From Acetobacterium wieringae (GTDB lineage: Bacteria; Bacillota; Clostridia; Eubacteriales; Eubacteriaceae), in contig NZ_JAIPPU010000012.1 in the NCBI RefSeq assembly GCF_026646375.1, forward strand, positions 79,507 to 143,506: 64,000 nt of DNA. The letters are read 5' to 3'. Each line of letters starts with the position of its first letter. The stretch's first letter is position 1. Below, piece after piece: positions 1 through 11,060 of this stretch. A program made the translations under genes and the position numbers. The notes beneath the pieces are model-generated. The model saw only the letters and a list, made by a program, of their open reading frames with translations. It had not been told where the DNA came from and searched no databases.

Positions 1-1654
1 TAATCTCCACTCCTCGGAAAGCATTTTCTCTTAATTCGGGGTGATTGGTCAAAAACTCGCCAAATCCAAAACCTACACCACCAACATCATTACTCAAACT
101 CAGACTCAAATGATTGTGTTCTTTTCCCATGGTTCTCATTGAAACAATATCCGGACGGTTTAGGACAAATTGCACTCCGGGATTCCCAAGACCACATGGT
201 TCAAAGTGTAAACAGTCATTAAAAAGATTCCAGGTGATTTCCGTTTCTTCAATAATCGCATCGTAGGGAATTTTTTTGATCAAGTGTTTTTGTATTTCTG
301 CAACGTGTCCGTATTCAATAATTTTTTTGGTCATCAGTGCGAGGTTTTCAACTTTGATACTAAAACCGGCTGCCTGATCGTGGCCACCATAACTGCTAAA
401 TAACTCACTGCAGGATTGCAAGGCTTCAAAAATATTAAACCCTTCAACACTGCGACAGGATGCTTTCCCCATACCATCAGCCACACTAATGACAATCACA
501 GGATTATAATACTTTTCCTGAATCCGGCTGGCGACAATTCCAATCACTCCCGAGTGCCAGTTTTCCCCAATGACGATTATGATATCATTTTTATATAGCT
601 CCTGAGATTCAACCTGAGCAAGTGCTGCATCCAGAATGGTTGATTCAAGATTCTGACGTTTCCGGTTTTCATCACTTAAAAACCTAGCCAGTTCCATCAG
701 TCTGGCTGGTTCACATCCGCTGAGTAAGTCAACAATGTGATGCGCTTCACCTAATCGCCCTGCTGCATTAATCTTAGGACCCAGCACAAAACCGAAATGC
801 CAAGCTTTCACCTGGATCAACTCACTCACTTCAATCATGGCCTGAATGCCTGGATTTTTAGGGTTTGTGTTAAGATAACGTAGTCCCATAGCAACTAGAA
901 TTCGATTCTCATTCTGTAGCGGAACCAGATCGGCTACTGTGGCGACTGCAACGCATTCGATCGCATTTTGCAAATCAAAATCTAATCCAAGCCTCGAACT
1001 GATCGCTTGAACAAGTTTAAAAGCTACTCCAGCGCCACATAATTCTTTAAATGGGTAGTTGTCACCAGGAACCTTAGGGTTAATAATTCCAAATGCCGCT
1101 GGAAGCGTCCCATGACATTCATGATGATCCGTCACAATTACATCCAGATTGTGCTGGTTGCAAAAATCAATCTGATCATTGGCGGAAATCCCATTATCGA
1201 CAGTAATCAGAAGCCCCACCGCTTCATCAATTATTTTTTGTAACGGATCAATATGTAGTCCATAACCAGTAATCAGTCGATTAGGAATAAAGTAGGAGAC
1301 ATTGAATTCATGGCGTTTTAAAAAACTGTACAGGATAGATACCCCAATAGTACCGTCTGCATCATAGTCGCCATACAAACATATTTTTTCATTTGCAGCT
1401 TTTGCTTTAGCAATTCGATTGACTACTTTTTCCATTTCGTTAAAAAGAAACGGATCATGAAGATCAGCTAGCGAAGGATTAAGATAACGCCGGGTTTCCT
1501 CAATTGATCTGATCCCCCGACTAATTAGTATTTCAGCTATTCGTCTTGTTAATTTGAAATCCTTCATGATTTGATTTATTAAACCTTCATTTTCGGACAT
1601 ACTTAAATAACTGTACTTATTCCTTCTTTGTATCCATTGCGTTCTTACTGACAT
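1..1654 (-). CDS. recJ: Single-stranded-DNA-specific exonuclease RecJ (3' part cut off by window edge)
   Basis: RecJ is a 5'-3' exonuclease on single-stranded DNA used in recombination and repair. Reading the minus strand from the ATG at 1654 gives an open frame to base 1, about 551 residues, so the C-terminus lies outside the window. Phosphoesterase motifs of the DHH family are visible: DYDADG near residue 95, a VDNGIS segment, and VTDHHE around residue 160 that carries the DHH signature. A DHHA1-type region follows, with GENWHSGVIGIVASR and GGHDQAAGFS. The start follows GAGGTGG; an in-frame ATG 18 codons later is the alternative. It lies behind secD-secF in the same direction but is separated from them by a terminator hairpin. 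Confidence 0.93.
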   Translation of the reverse strand, partial: MSVRTQWIQRRNKYSYLSMSENEGLINQIMKDFKLTRRIAEILISRGIRSIEETRRYLNPSLADLHDPFLFNEMEKVVNRIAKAKAANEKICLYGDYDADGTIGVSILYSFLKRHEFNVSYFIPNRLITGYGLHIDPLQKIIDEAVGLLITVDNGISANDQIDFCNQHNLDVIVTDHHECHGTLPAAFGIINPKVPGDNYPFKELCGAGVAFKLVQAISSRLGLDFDLQNAIECVAVATVADLVPLQNENRILVAMGLRYLNTNPKNPGIQAMIEVSELIQVKAWHFGFVLGPKINAAGRLGEAHHIVDLLSGCEPARLMELARFLSDENRKRQNLESTILDAALAQVESQELYKNDIIIVIGENWHSGVIGIVASRIQEKYYNPVIVISVADGMGKASCRSVEGFNIFEALQSCSELFSSYGGHDQAAGFSIKVENLALMTKKIIEYGHVAEIQKHLIKKIPYDAIIEETEITWNLFNDCLHFEPCGLGNPGVQFVLNRPDIVSMRTMGKEHNHLSLSLSNDVGGVGFGFGEFLTNHPELRENAFRGVEI

Positions 1655-1713
1655 TTCCACCTCAAGATTTAATTACATAATTTACATTAGTCTGTACTTA
1701 ATGATCGGACACC

Positions 1714-1750
1714 TAAAACGAAAGCGTCAGGGAGTTATCTCCATGACGCT
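1714..1750 (-). terminator. Terminator after secDF
   Basis: Arms AGCGTCA and TGACGCT (1723-1729, 1744-1750) enclose a second GGAG/CTCC stem. On the minus strand the hairpin is followed by TTCGTTTT. It sits between the secF stop and the recJ start, so recJ probably relies mostly on its own promoter or on read-through. Confidence 0.7.
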
Positions 1751-1788
1751 AAACGCTTTATTACTTGTTCGATTACATATTTACGTTA

Positions 1789-2682
1789 CTAACTTTTGAC
1801 AACCGCTCTCTTGCTAGCCTGAAATTCTTTAATTTTACACCAGAGAGCACTGGCGACAAAGATGGATGAGTAGGTTCCACTGACAATCCCCACCATTAGC
1901 GGCAGAGCAAAATCCTGAACGGCTGGCACCCCAAATGCATATAAGGCTCCGATTGCCAGTAAAGTGGTAAACGAAGTATTAATACTACGACGTAAGGTTT
2001 GGCTGACACTGGTATCGACTAAATTGGCAAAATCGAATTTCCCAAATTTAGGACGATTTTCACGAATACGGTCAAAGACTACGATTGTATCATTAATCGA
2101 ATAACCCAATATCGTTAGTAGTGCTGCTATTAGCGGTGAATTAACTTGAATCTGGAAGATCGAATAGACCCCCAAAACAATAATCAGGTCATGCACTAAG
2201 GCGATGACGGCGGCTAAACCAAACATAAACTCGAAGCGGAATGTAATGTATACCAGCATCAGTAATACGGCTACGATTGCTGCTATCATGGCGCTATTGG
2301 CCATTTCTGCACCAATTGAAGGACTAACCGTGTCTATGGACAGCAAGTCTGTATCTTCTAAATTATATTTTTCCTGAAATTTTGAAAACAGCGCCTGTCG
2401 TTCTTCAGTGGATAAGTCTTTTTTAGTAGAAATAATCACTTGTGTTTTTGCTTCCCCCGCATAGGTCACGTCCGCACTGGAATCATACTCTTCAATCAAC
2501 GCTTTGGCATCACTGGTTTCAAATGGTGTGTTCAACTCGATGGTAACAATGGTTCCACCGATAAAGTCAATACCAAAATTGAGTCCATTAATAAACAATG
2601 ACCCAATGCTGATAGCAATTAAAATCAAAGAGAAGGCAAACCATATTTTACTTTTTTCAGCTACTTGAATGTTCTTTTTCAT
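1789..2682 (-). CDS. secF: Protein translocase subunit SecF
   Basis: SecF, with SecD, forms an integral membrane complex that uses the proton or sodium motive force to help complete protein export through SecYEG. The 297-residue protein has an N-terminal membrane segment, the family GLNFGIDFIGGT motif, a short extracytoplasmic domain and a C-terminal block of five membrane helices with GYSINDTIVVFDRIREN. The open frame extends 30 codons further upstream, but the ATG at 2682 is preceded by GAGGAG and gives the normal MKKN start, and the longer frame would run into secD. SecF and SecD are separate proteins here, with 13 nt between them. Confidence 0.95.
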   Translation of the reverse strand: MKKNIQVAEKSKIWFAFSLILIAISIGSLFINGLNFGIDFIGGTIVTIELNTPFETSDAKALIEEYDSSADVTYAGEAKTQVIISTKKDLSTEERQALFSKFQEKYNLEDTDLLSIDTVSPSIGAEMANSAMIAAIVAVLLMLVYITFRFEFMFGLAAVIALVHDLIIVLGVYSIFQIQVNSPLIAALLTILGYSINDTIVVFDRIRENRPKFGKFDFANLVDTSVSQTLRRSINTSFTTLLAIGALYAFGVPAVQDFALPLMVGIVSGTYSSIFVASALWCKIKEFQASKRAVVKS

Positions 2683-2695
2683 TATGGTCTCCTCT

Positions 2696-3964
2696 CTATA
2701 TTCCGTAGAATGAATTGCTTTTAAACAATTCAGTTTTAACGAGCAATATAACCAGTTGCTTAGTAATAACAACTGCCGTAAACATGCTCACAAGAATTCC
2801 TAAAATTAATGTCACCGCAAATCCCTGGACGCTTCCACTTCCTAAAAAGAAGAGCACAAAGCCAGCTATCAGCGTTGTAACATTGGAATCGAGGATTGTC
2901 GTAAACGCTCTTGAAAAACCATTATCAATAGCTGTAAGTAATGATTTTCCCAGCCGAGCTTCTTCTTTAATACGCTCAAAAATAATAACATTGGCATCAA
3001 CCGCCATCCCAATGGTGAGAATCAGTCCGGCAATACCTGGCAGCGTGAGCGTAACATTAAGAGCTGTTAAGATAATCATAAAAATAATGATAAAGATTAT
3101 CAGCGCCAAATCAGCAATAATTCCCAGTCCACGGTAGAAAATCAACATAAAGATGAGAACGAGCGCAATCCCAATCATACCGGCATAGATACTTTTATCC
3201 AGTGAGTTTTGTCCGAGTGTCGGGCCAACAGTTCGTACTTCAATTGGCACCAGTTTGACAGGCAGTGCCCCGCCGCGAATAAGTGAAGCAAGATTGCCAG
3301 CTTCTTCAATGTCGCCAATTCCTTCAATTACGGCCTCACCGTTAGTGATTGCGACATTGACGGTTGGTGATGAAATAATTTCGTCATCGAGTTTAATCTG
3401 AATTGCCTGACCAATATATTTTTGAGTTGCATCTGCAAAAAGTTTGGTACCTTCTTCACTGAATTTTAAGGTAACGACCGCTTTTTCCAACCCAGAGCTG
3501 TCAGTCTGCATAACCCCCTTGGAATCCACGACGTCTTTACCCGTCAGAATAACAGTTCCATCAGGCCCTACAAATTCCAACTGAGCTGTTTTACCAATCA
3601 GATCCAGGGCTTCTTCCTGATCGCTTACCGAGGGTATGGAAACTCGGATGCGGTTATCACCCTGTTTGGTAATTGTCGGTTCCGAAACACCTAACGTATC
3701 AATTCGCTGACGGATCGTCAACATAGCCGATTCAATTTTTTCTGCCGTAACTGCCTCATCATCCGTTGCCTGGGCTTCCAGTACAACATTGACCCCACCG
3801 GTTAAATCCAATCCGTAGTTGATGTTTTGGCTGACATTCCCAATGTCATAAACGCCTACTGAAACACCATTAAAGAGTACATATCCTACCAATCCAATAA
3901 ACAGCGCAATCAGTATCAATAGCATTCCACTTTTTGCCTGACTATTTGTTTTTTGTTTACTCAT
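2696..3964 (-). CDS. secD: Protein translocase subunit SecD
   Basis: SecD is the larger subunit of the SecDF export motor. The 422-residue protein has an N-terminal membrane anchor (about residues 12-32), the NYGLDLTGGVNVVLEA motif, an extracytoplasmic P1-type region with RQRIDTLGVSEPTI, and a C-terminal six-helix block containing GMAVDANVIIFERIKEE. The length is typical of a non-fused clostridial SecD. The start has AAGGAGG 6 nt upstream. It is transcribed towards secF and follows gltX by 23 nt, so gltX-secD-secF may share a transcript. Confidence 0.95.
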   Translation of the reverse strand: MSKQKTNSQAKSGMLLILIALFIGLVGYVLFNGVSVGVYDIGNVSQNINYGLDLTGGVNVVLEAQATDDEAVTAEKIESAMLTIRQRIDTLGVSEPTITKQGDNRIRVSIPSVSDQEEALDLIGKTAQLEFVGPDGTVILTGKDVVDSKGVMQTDSSGLEKAVVTLKFSEEGTKLFADATQKYIGQAIQIKLDDEIISSPTVNVAITNGEAVIEGIGDIEEAGNLASLIRGGALPVKLVPIEVRTVGPTLGQNSLDKSIYAGMIGIALVLIFMLIFYRGLGIIADLALIIFIIIFMIILTALNVTLTLPGIAGLILTIGMAVDANVIIFERIKEEARLGKSLLTAIDNGFSRAFTTILDSNVTTLIAGFVLFFLGSGSVQGFAVTLILGILVSMFTAVVITKQLVILLVKTELFKSNSFYGI

Positions 3965-3987
3965 GTACTTTCCTCCTTGTTGATTTT

Positions 3988-5466
3988 TTATAATTGCATA
4001 ATCGATGCCACAGACTTGATGCGGTCAAGAACCTCATCCTTACCCAGAACATCCATAATTAATGCAAGATCCGGACCATGCATTTCACCAGTGATCATGA
4101 TCCGACTTGGCATAAAAAGCATTTTTCCCTTAATTTTTTCTTCTTTTTGAATCTCCTTAAGGATGGCTTTTCCCCGGGCTGCATCTAAAACTTCCGTCGC
4201 TTCGATTTTTTCAATCAGCGCCTCGTATAAACGTTTAGAAGACTCTTCACGCAATAATGTCAATGCTTCCTCATCCTCAATGACATAATCAGTTTTAAAT
4301 ATCATCTCCAATTGCTGAGGTGCCTGGGCAAAATATTCGATACGATCTCTTAGAATCTCGGCAATTTTAGATAACCAGTCCTGCTTTTCTGGAACTTCTT
4401 CCTGCTTTATCAACCCGGCATCGACCAAAAATGGTGTCAAATGATTGACCAATTCTTCCAATGGCAATTCTTTGATATAATGGGCATTCATCCAGTTAAG
4501 CTTAGCCCGATCAAAAACTGCTCCTGATTTGTTAATTCGAGTAAGGTCAAATGCCTGGATCAGTTCTTCCATTGAAAATATTTCCTGCTCATTCTCCGGA
4601 CTCCAGCCCAAAAGTGCAAGGAAATTCACTAGTGCCTGCGGTAAATAACCTTTAGCCAGAAAATCACCGACTGAAACATCGCCCTGACGTTTACTGAGCT
4701 TTTTACGGTCATCATTTAGTATATTTGGTAAATGGACAAACTTTGGCGATTCCCATCCCAGACATTCATACAGATAGACGTGTTTGGGCGTAGATGGCAG
4801 CCATTCTTCTCCACGAATGACGTGTGTAATTGCCATTAGATGATCATCGACAACGACCGCCATGTGGTAAGTCGGAAAGCCATCGGCTTTTAATAATACC
4901 TGATCATCCAAATCATTGGTGTTCATCTCGATGACACCCCGCACCAGATCATCAAAAACAATCACATGATTTTCCGGCAATTTCAATCGGATGGTATAAG
5001 GCAGCCCCGCCTCAAGATTTGCAGCGATTTCAGGCTGTGTCAATTCTCGGCACTTTCCGTCATATTTCGGCGTTTCACCTTTTTCCTTCTGACGATTTCG
5101 AACCTCTTCCAGTCGATCTTTGGTACAGAAACAGTAATAGGCCTGTCCCTGATCGAGCAGCAACGTAATGTATTTTTTATAAATATCAAGACGTTGGGAT
5201 TGAATATAGGGGCCATGCATGCCTTTTTCAATTACACTATCATTTTCTTTTATTAAGCCTTCATCCGGTATAACGCCGGTCATGTTCAGTGCATCCAGCA
5301 GGTTATCCACTGCCCCCTGTTCAAGCCGGGTTTGGTCTGTATCCTCAAGACGGAGTAAAAACTTCCCGTCCATTTTCTTAGCGTATAAGTAATTATACAG
5401 TGCTGTCCGCAGACTTCCAACATGAACATTGCCAGTTGGACTCGGTGCAAAGCGATCTCGTACCAT
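3988..5466 (-). CDS. gltX: Glutamyl-tRNA synthetase
   Basis: Class I aminoacyl-tRNA synthetase that charges tRNA-Glu with glutamate in the cytoplasm. The 492-residue protein opens with FAPSPTGNVHVGSL, carrying the HIGH-type ATP site (HVGS), and has the KMSKS-type loop KKLSKRQG. The C-terminal helical anticodon-binding part is complete. The length agrees with bacterial GluRS. A GGAGGG ribosome binding site precedes the ATG at 5466. Whether it also misacylates tRNA-Gln cannot be told from this window; no gatCAB genes are present here. Confidence 0.96.
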   Translation of the reverse strand: MVRDRFAPSPTGNVHVGSLRTALYNYLYAKKMDGKFLLRLEDTDQTRLEQGAVDNLLDALNMTGVIPDEGLIKENDSVIEKGMHGPYIQSQRLDIYKKYITLLLDQGQAYYCFCTKDRLEEVRNRQKEKGETPKYDGKCRELTQPEIAANLEAGLPYTIRLKLPENHVIVFDDLVRGVIEMNTNDLDDQVLLKADGFPTYHMAVVVDDHLMAITHVIRGEEWLPSTPKHVYLYECLGWESPKFVHLPNILNDDRKKLSKRQGDVSVGDFLAKGYLPQALVNFLALLGWSPENEQEIFSMEELIQAFDLTRINKSGAVFDRAKLNWMNAHYIKELPLEELVNHLTPFLVDAGLIKQEEVPEKQDWLSKIAEILRDRIEYFAQAPQQLEMIFKTDYVIEDEEALTLLREESSKRLYEALIEKIEATEVLDAARGKAILKEIQKEEKIKGKMLFMPSRIMITGEMHGPDLALIMDVLGKDEVLDRIKSVASIMQL

Positions 5467-5538
5467 TTTCCCTCCATGTTTAATTAAAATAAATGTAAAC
5501 AGTTCTTTAACTTAATTATTATAGCACTTAATTATCGA

Positions 5539-6483
5539 CTAATCATATATTTTTTTATTTTTTTTGATTAATTGCGCATTTCTGATTAAACTCTTTTTCC
5601 CGCGCCAGCCACAAGCAGTTTTCTCATAACGAATTTTGAATTCCTTATTTGTCAGGGCCAATATTTCGTCCAGCGGTGGTGATGCAGTTTCCGCGTCAAC
5701 CCAAAAGGCTTTTTCCTTTGTTTCTTCAAGATCCTGATTATAGGGGCAGACTTTCTGACAAAGATCACAGCCATAAAGATACGTTGATAACCGCACTTCT
5801 TCATCAGTTGACAGGAATTTTTTTTGTGATAGATATGAAATGCATTTTGTTGGTTCCAGACTGAACCCTTCTCCCAGGGCCTGATGAGGACAAGCATCAA
5901 GACAGCGCCGACAGGAACCGCAACCATTTTCTGGCAGCAGTGGCGGTTCAAAGCCAATGACGCTGTCAATCAGTATTTGTCCGATAAAGAAAAAAGAACC
6001 CAATTGATGATTGATCAGACAGTTGTTTTTGCCGTAAAAGCCCAACCCGGCTCGATATGCAGATCCCCGATCAACCAGTGGACTATTGTCAACAAATAGT
6101 CGATACTGTATTGTTACTCCTCCTGTCTGTCGTTGGATGTCATTAATACGCTCCATTAATTGCGTCATTCGTCGCTTCAGTACCCGATGATAATCTTCAC
6201 CCCAGGAAACCGATGCGATCTGAATCCGATTTTTCGCATCAGACAGTTCTTGAAATGACTGATAGTTATTGATGCCAATAACGATCCCCGTTTTCGCTTC
6301 AGGATAAGCTCTTAAATAATTAATACGATCTTCCGGTTCGCCCCCCTCAAAGCCTGTGGAAAATCCTTTCTGATGGCGCCTGATCAGATAAGGTAGACAC
6401 TCATTCAATGGCTCCACCGAAAAAAAACCAATAAGATCAATACCAGTTTGCTTTGCCAACACGCGAATTATATCTTCAGTCAT
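5539..6483 (-). CDS. queG: Epoxyqueuosine reductase QueG
   Basis: QueG reduces epoxyqueuosine to queuosine in tRNA wobble positions using a cobalamin and two [4Fe-4S] clusters. The 314-residue protein has the N-terminal DUF1730-type domain (VDNSPLVDRG near residue 131-140, holding the region of the catalytic Asp) and a ferredoxin-like domain. Its cysteines are C188, C191, C194 and C198 (CGSCRRCLDACP) and C239, C242 and C246 (CDLCQKVCPYN). Many QueG proteins are longer at the C-terminus by HEAT repeats; this one is a short form. GAGGTTAGA precedes the ATG. No other queuosine genes are adjacent. Confidence 0.92.
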   Translation of the reverse strand: MTEDIIRVLAKQTGIDLIGFFSVEPLNECLPYLIRRHQKGFSTGFEGGEPEDRINYLRAYPEAKTGIVIGINNYQSFQELSDAKNRIQIASVSWGEDYHRVLKRRMTQLMERINDIQRQTGGVTIQYRLFVDNSPLVDRGSAYRAGLGFYGKNNCLINHQLGSFFFIGQILIDSVIGFEPPLLPENGCGSCRRCLDACPHQALGEGFSLEPTKCISYLSQKKFLSTDEEVRLSTYLYGCDLCQKVCPYNQDLEETKEKAFWVDAETASPPLDEILALTNKEFKIRYEKTACGWRGKKSLIRNAQLIKKNKKIYD

Positions 6484-6612
6484 TCTAACCTCATAAAATC
6501 GTCCCAGAGCTCTTTACCGGAACTGGAAAAGCTTCCTGTTGAAAGAAGGTTAAGCCGGGACAAAATCGAAGTTTGTCTTTAAGCTTAAGTCTTCCAAAAG
6601 GAAGCTAAAATT

Positions 6613-7194
6613 TTATATTACACGATGAATACATTCCCACACTTCAGCTTTTCCTAATTTCGTTTCTGCCGAAAATAGGATTAGCTCATCAGATTTCTTC
6701 AAATTCAATGATTTGGCTATACGACTTACAGCTTTTTTTTGGTTTGTTTTTGATAGCTTGTCGGCTTTGGTGCCAATTATCACGGGTTTTAAATCATAAT
6801 AGATCAACCATTCATACATTAACAAATCATCTTCCGAGGGTTCATGTCGGGAGTCTATAAGTTGAAAAATCTGTACCGCATTTTCACGATTCCTAAGATA
6901 TTTTTCAATCATCTTCCCCCATTTTTCTCGTTCCGTTTTGGAGGCTTTAGCATAGCCATAACCAGGCATATCAACAAAATAGAACCCGTCATTTATTCGA
7001 TAAAAATTCATAGTCTGGGTTTTTCCCGGTTGGGAACTGGTTCGTGCCAAGCTTCGTCGTTCAATTAAGGTGTTGACAAACGTTGATTTACCAACATTCG
7101 AACGCCCAAGTAGCACTATTTCCGGCAGATTATCATCAGGATACTGTGCTTCAGCCACAGCACTGATGACAATTTCCGCTTTTGTTACCTTCAT
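6613..7194 (-). CDS. ysxC: Ribosome biogenesis GTPase YsxC/EngB
   Basis: An essential-type GTPase that helps assemble the 50S ribosomal subunit. The 193-residue protein shows G1 GRSNVGKST, a switch region with RTSSQPGKTQTMNFY, G3 DMPGYGYA and G4 GTKADK. An in-frame ATG lies four codons upstream at 7206 but has no ribosome binding site, whereas the chosen ATG has GGAG 7 nt before it. It follows lonA closely (about 36 nt), the standard Firmicute arrangement in which ysxC is the last gene of the clp-lon cluster. Confidence 0.95.
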   Translation of the reverse strand: MKVTKAEIVISAVAEAQYPDDNLPEIVLLGRSNVGKSTFVNTLIERRSLARTSSQPGKTQTMNFYRINDGFYFVDMPGYGYAKASKTEREKWGKMIEKYLRNRENAVQIFQLIDSRHEPSEDDLLMYEWLIYYDLKPVIIGTKADKLSKTNQKKAVSRIAKSLNLKKSDELILFSAETKLGKAEVWECIHRVI

Positions 7195-7230
7195 TATTTT
7201 CTCCATTTTCTGAAAGTTTGGTCAATTTAT

Positions 7231-9615
7231 TTATTGTAGTTCTTTGAAGACAATTTCTGTGACCTCACTCATTTTTGAAACAGACTGAATATGTAAAGCC
7301 TCCAACACAACGTTTGGTACATCATCCAAGTCTTTTTCGTTTTCTTTTGGCAAGATAATTTCTTTGATACCAGCACGATGGGCTGCTGTCAGCTTTTCAC
7401 GTAATCCACCAATTGGCAAAACGCGTCCGCTGAGGGTTATTTCACCAGTCATTGCCAGATTTTGAGGTACTGGTATATTGGTTAACGATGAAATCAAAGC
7501 TGTTGTGACAGCGATCCCAGCCGACGGGCCATCCTTAGGAACAGCACCCTCAGGTACGTGGAGATGGATGTCTTTTTTCGAGTAAAAATCTGATTCGATT
7601 TCTAACACCTTCGCCTGTGAGCGAATATAACTAATACCGGCTTTAACCGATTCTTTCATCACATCGCCAAGCTGTCCGGTTATTTCGATTTTTCCGGTAC
7701 CATCCACCACGATCACTTCTATTTGCAGGGTATCGCCTCCAACCGGTGTCCAAGCCAATCCATTGACCAAGCCCACTTCTTTTTTATCGCCAACGGTATC
7801 AAACGAATAACGATGTTTCCCTAAGAATTTTTCAAGATTCTTCTGCGTGATGCTGATGCTTTTTTTCTTGTGTTCCACAATTTCTTTTGCCGCAACCCGA
7901 CAAATCTGCGCAATTTTTCGTTCAAGTTCCCGAACCCCTGACTCTCTGGTGTAATACTCAATAGTATTCTTTATTACTGCTTCACTGAATTTACAGGTAG
8001 ATTTTTTTAATCCATGAATTTCGAGTTGTTTGGGAATCAGATAGCGTTGGGCGATTTCCACCTTTTCACTTTCAACATAACCATTCACCTCAATAATTTC
8101 CATTCGATCCAGAAGTGGTCTAGGAATTGTTGATAATGAATTGGCGGTTGTTAAAAATAACACTTGTGATAAGTCGAACGGTAGTTCGAGATAGTGATCA
8201 GTAAAGGTGTTATTCTGCTCCGGATCCAACACCTCCAGTAATGCAGAAGCGGGATCGCCATTAAAATCTTGTCCCAGCTTATCAATCTCATCCAGTAAAA
8301 ATAGCGGGTTTCTGGTTCCGCATTTTTTCATATTGTATAGGATTCGTCCTGGAATGGCGCCAACATAAGTACGACGATGACCTCTTATCTCGGCTTCGTC
8401 TCGCATCCCACCCAATGACATACGGACATATTTGCGATTTAATGCCCGGGCAATCGATTTGGCTATCGATGTTTTTCCGACTCCTGGAGGTCCTACCAGA
8501 CAAATAATTGGTGATTTGAGACTTTTAGAAAGTTGGAGTACTGATATATATTCAAGAATTCGTTCTTTGACCTTTTTTAAGGCATAATGATCTTCATCCA
8601 GAATTTTTCTGGCAATTGAAACATCAACAGTTTCTTCGGTTAGTGTATTCCATGGAAGATCCAGTATCCACTCCACATAAGTTTGAATTAAACCAGCTTC
8701 CGATGAGCCTTGAGGGACTTTGTTCAAACGATTTAGTTCTCCCAAAACCTTGTCTTTTACCTCGTCCGGAACTTCCAGTGCCGCCAGTCGTTCCCGATAT
8801 GTTTCCAACTCATTTTGAACGTCGCCTTCGCCTAATTCATTTTGGATCACTTTTATCTGTTCTCGTAAATAGTATTCCCGTTGATGTTTATACATTTCAC
8901 TACGAACTTTTTCGTCGATGTTGTGTTCAATTTTGATCATTTCAACTTCTTCAACCAAAATCTCGTAGGTAAGAACCAAACGTTTATTAACATCGGTTTC
9001 TTGAATCAGTCGTTGACTGTCTTCCAAATCCAGGAACAGATTGGCACCAATAATATCAATAAGTTGATCCGGATCATCTAACGAATCCATAGCCAGAATG
9101 AGATCCGTTGCCACCTTTCTGGTGACATTCATATAATTGGCAAAAGATTCTCGAATCATGCGGATGAGTGTCCGATTCTCTTTTGTATCATAATAGACGG
9201 AACGTACTGGTTTCGTTGTAACCAGAAAATAGGGATTTAAACTTTCGAATTCAACGATTTCTCGTCTTTCCTGGACTTCAACCAGAACCCGAACAAGATT
9301 GTCTGGCATCTTTAATAATTGCTTAACTTTTACTCTACAGCCAATATTATAAAAGTCATCTGGATTGATATCCTCTTTAATAACCTCTTTTTGTGTGACT
9401 AAAAAAGCCATTTGGTCTCGCTCCATTGCAGCTTCCAATGCTTTAACCGATTTCTCGCGACCCACATCAAAATGAACCACCATACCAGGAAAAACACTCA
9501 TTCCACGAAGCGGTATCAATGGTAAGGTTTCTTTTTCCTGAACAAATAATTCCGGTTCAGTCATTCCCAAATGGTCAGTCTTTTCTTCTGGAATTTCCTT
9601 TTTTTCAATACTCAA
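7231..9615 (-). CDS. lonA: ATP-dependent protease Lon (first copy)
   Basis: Cytoplasmic AAA+ serine protease that degrades misfolded and regulatory proteins. It has the N-terminal substrate domain ([15 protein letters not shown]), Walker [10 protein letters not shown], Walker B FLLDEIDK and the proteolytic PKDGPSAG with the catalytic Ser, followed by the region holding the catalytic Lys. There is no ATG start: a TTG at 9624 abuts the AAGGAG, so the TTG at 9615 with 9 nt spacing is preferred, giving 794 residues. It lies between clpX and ysxC. This is the housekeeping copy by position; a second, divergent Lon of nearly equal length lies at 34.2-36.6 kb. Confidence 0.95.
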   Translation of the reverse strand: MSIEKKEIPEEKTDHLGMTEPELFVQEKETLPLIPLRGMSVFPGMVVHFDVGREKSVKALEAAMERDQMAFLVTQKEVIKEDINPDDFYNIGCRVKVKQLLKMPDNLVRVLVEVQERREIVEFESLNPYFLVTTKPVRSVYYDTKENRTLIRMIRESFANYMNVTRKVATDLILAMDSLDDPDQLIDIIGANLFLDLEDSQRLIQETDVNKRLVLTYEILVEEVEMIKIEHNIDEKVRSEMYKHQREYYLREQIKVIQNELGEGDVQNELETYRERLAALEVPDEVKDKVLGELNRLNKVPQGSSEAGLIQTYVEWILDLPWNTLTEETVDVSIARKILDEDHYALKKVKERILEYISVLQLSKSLKSPIICLVGPPGVGKTSIAKSIARALNRKYVRMSLGGMRDEAEIRGHRRTYVGAIPGRILYNMKKCGTRNPLFLLDEIDKLGQDFNGDPASALLEVLDPEQNNTFTDHYLELPFDLSQVLFLTTANSLSTIPRPLLDRMEIIEVNGYVESEKVEIAQRYLIPKQLEIHGLKKSTCKFSEAVIKNTIEYYTRESGVRELERKIAQICRVAAKEIVEHKKKSISITQKNLEKFLGKHRYSFDTVGDKKEVGLVNGLAWTPVGGDTLQIEVIVVDGTGKIEITGQLGDVMKESVKAGISYIRSQAKVLEIESDFYSKKDIHLHVPEGAVPKDGPSAGIAVTTALISSLTNIPVPQNLAMTGEITLSGRVLPIGGLREKLTAAHRAGIKEIILPKENEKDLDDVPNVVLEALHIQSVSKMSEVTEIVFKELQ

Positions 9616-9695
9616 ATTAATCAACTCCTTACCTCTTTTATTATGAAAAATACCTATTATGTAATAACCTGTATTTAATTTATACCCAAGTTTTT

Positions 9696-9727
9696 AAAAA
9701 AAGCCGTGCAAAATTTCAAATACACGG
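9696..9727 (-). terminator. Terminator after clpX
   Basis: Arms CCGTG and CACGG (9704-9708, 9723-9727) enclose a 14-nt AT-rich loop, followed on the minus strand by a run of seven T. It lies in the 160-nt gap between clpX and lonA, so lonA is probably transcribed at least in part separately from tig-clpP-clpX. Confidence 0.65.
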
Positions 9728-9777
9728 TATAAAATACCAAAGAGTAGTTGGTCTTTTGAACGGCTATTTAATAAAAT

Positions 9778-11049
9778 CTACGAGACTACATCATTTTTTT
9801 TGCTTTTATCGTTGTTTTTCTGTCCTAAAATCATAATCGGCTCGACTTGTTTTTCGACAACTTCTTTGGTTATGATTACTTTCTCAATATTCTCATTCGA
9901 AGGTACTTCAAACATGATATCAAGCATTATATTTTCAATGATTCCGCGGAGACCTCTGGCACCAGTTTTGGTATCCATGGCTTTTTTAGCAATGGCGACA
10001 AGTGCATCCTGTTGAAATTCCAATTCGACTCCTTCAATCCGAAACATTTTTATGTATTGTTTCACCAACGCATTTCGGGGCTCCGTCAGGATCTGAATCA
10101 GGGCGCTTTCATCTAAATGCTCTAAAGAAGCAATTACTGGAATTCGACCAATAAACTCCGGAATCAAACCATACTTAAGAAGATCTTGGGGTTGAACTGA
10201 ACTTTGCTCATCATCCTTACTTTTTTCTTTGGAACTGCGAATATCTGCACCAAAACCCATTGAACTTTTTTCCATTCGTTGCTCAATTACCTTATCCATG
10301 CCATCAAAAGCACCACCACAGATAAATAGGATATTATTCGTGTTAATTTGGATAAAGTCCTGATGGGGATGTTTACGTCCTCCCTGTGGCGGGACATTTG
10401 CGATTGTACCTTCAAGAATTTTTAATAACGCCTGTTGAACACCTTCACCACTGACATCCCTGGTAATTGATGGGTTGTCCCCTTTTCTGGCGATTTTATC
10501 AATCTCATCGATATAGATAATACCCTTTTCAGCCTTGGCAACATCAAAATTAGCTGCCTGAAGTAGTTTTAATAGAATATTTTCCACATCTTCGCCAACA
10601 TAGCCAGCTTCTGTTAATGAAGTTGCATCGGCAATCGCAAATGGCACATTTAAAACTCGGGCTAATGTTTGGGCTAAAAGCGTTTTTCCTGAGCCTGTTG
10701 GGCCAATTAATAAAATATTACTTTTTTGTAATTCGACTTCGGCATCATTTTCATCCATCGCAGTAATCCGTTTATAATGATTGTAAACGGCCACTGCCAG
10801 GGCTCGCTTGGCACGGTTCTGAGCGATGACATATTCACTTAGTTTGAGTTTGATTTCTTTTGGTTTGGGAACATCATCAAACGCAATATCCTCAGGCATG
10901 CTCTCCACATCCATTATTTCTTCACAGAGTTCGATACATTCATTGCAAATATAAACGCCTGGCCCAGCCACCATTCGTTTTACCTGAGATTGGCTTTTAC
11001 CACAAAAGGAACATCGGGCATTTTCGATGTTATCTTCATTTCTTGCCAT
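9778..11049 (-). CDS. clpX: ATP-dependent Clp protease ATP-binding subunit ClpX
   Basis: AAA+ unfoldase that feeds proteins to ClpP. The 423-residue protein starts with the zinc-binding domain ([14 protein letters not shown] and CNECIELC), followed by Walker A GPTGSGKT, Walker B IYIDEIDK, and the sensor/arginine-finger region with [10 protein letters not shown] and TGARGLRGI. Length and order are canonical. The start has AGGAGG. It sits 11 nt downstream of clpP, with which it forms the protease. Confidence 0.97.
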   Translation of the reverse strand: MARNEDNIENARCSFCGKSQSQVKRMVAGPGVYICNECIELCEEIMDVESMPEDIAFDDVPKPKEIKLKLSEYVIAQNRAKRALAVAVYNHYKRITAMDENDAEVELQKSNILLIGPTGSGKTLLAQTLARVLNVPFAIADATSLTEAGYVGEDVENILLKLLQAANFDVAKAEKGIIYIDEIDKIARKGDNPSITRDVSGEGVQQALLKILEGTIANVPPQGGRKHPHQDFIQINTNNILFICGGAFDGMDKVIEQRMEKSSMGFGADIRSSKEKSKDDEQSSVQPQDLLKYGLIPEFIGRIPVIASLEHLDESALIQILTEPRNALVKQYIKMFRIEGVELEFQQDALVAIAKKAMDTKTGARGLRGIIENIMLDIMFEVPSNENIEKVIITKEVVEKQVEPIMILGQKNNDKSKKNDVVS

Positions 11050-11060
11050 TTCTAAGCCTC

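Noticed and set aside
6484..6612. Possible terminator after ysxC
   Set aside because: A short CTTCC/GGAAG hairpin exists, but it has no T-run in the right place on the minus strand.
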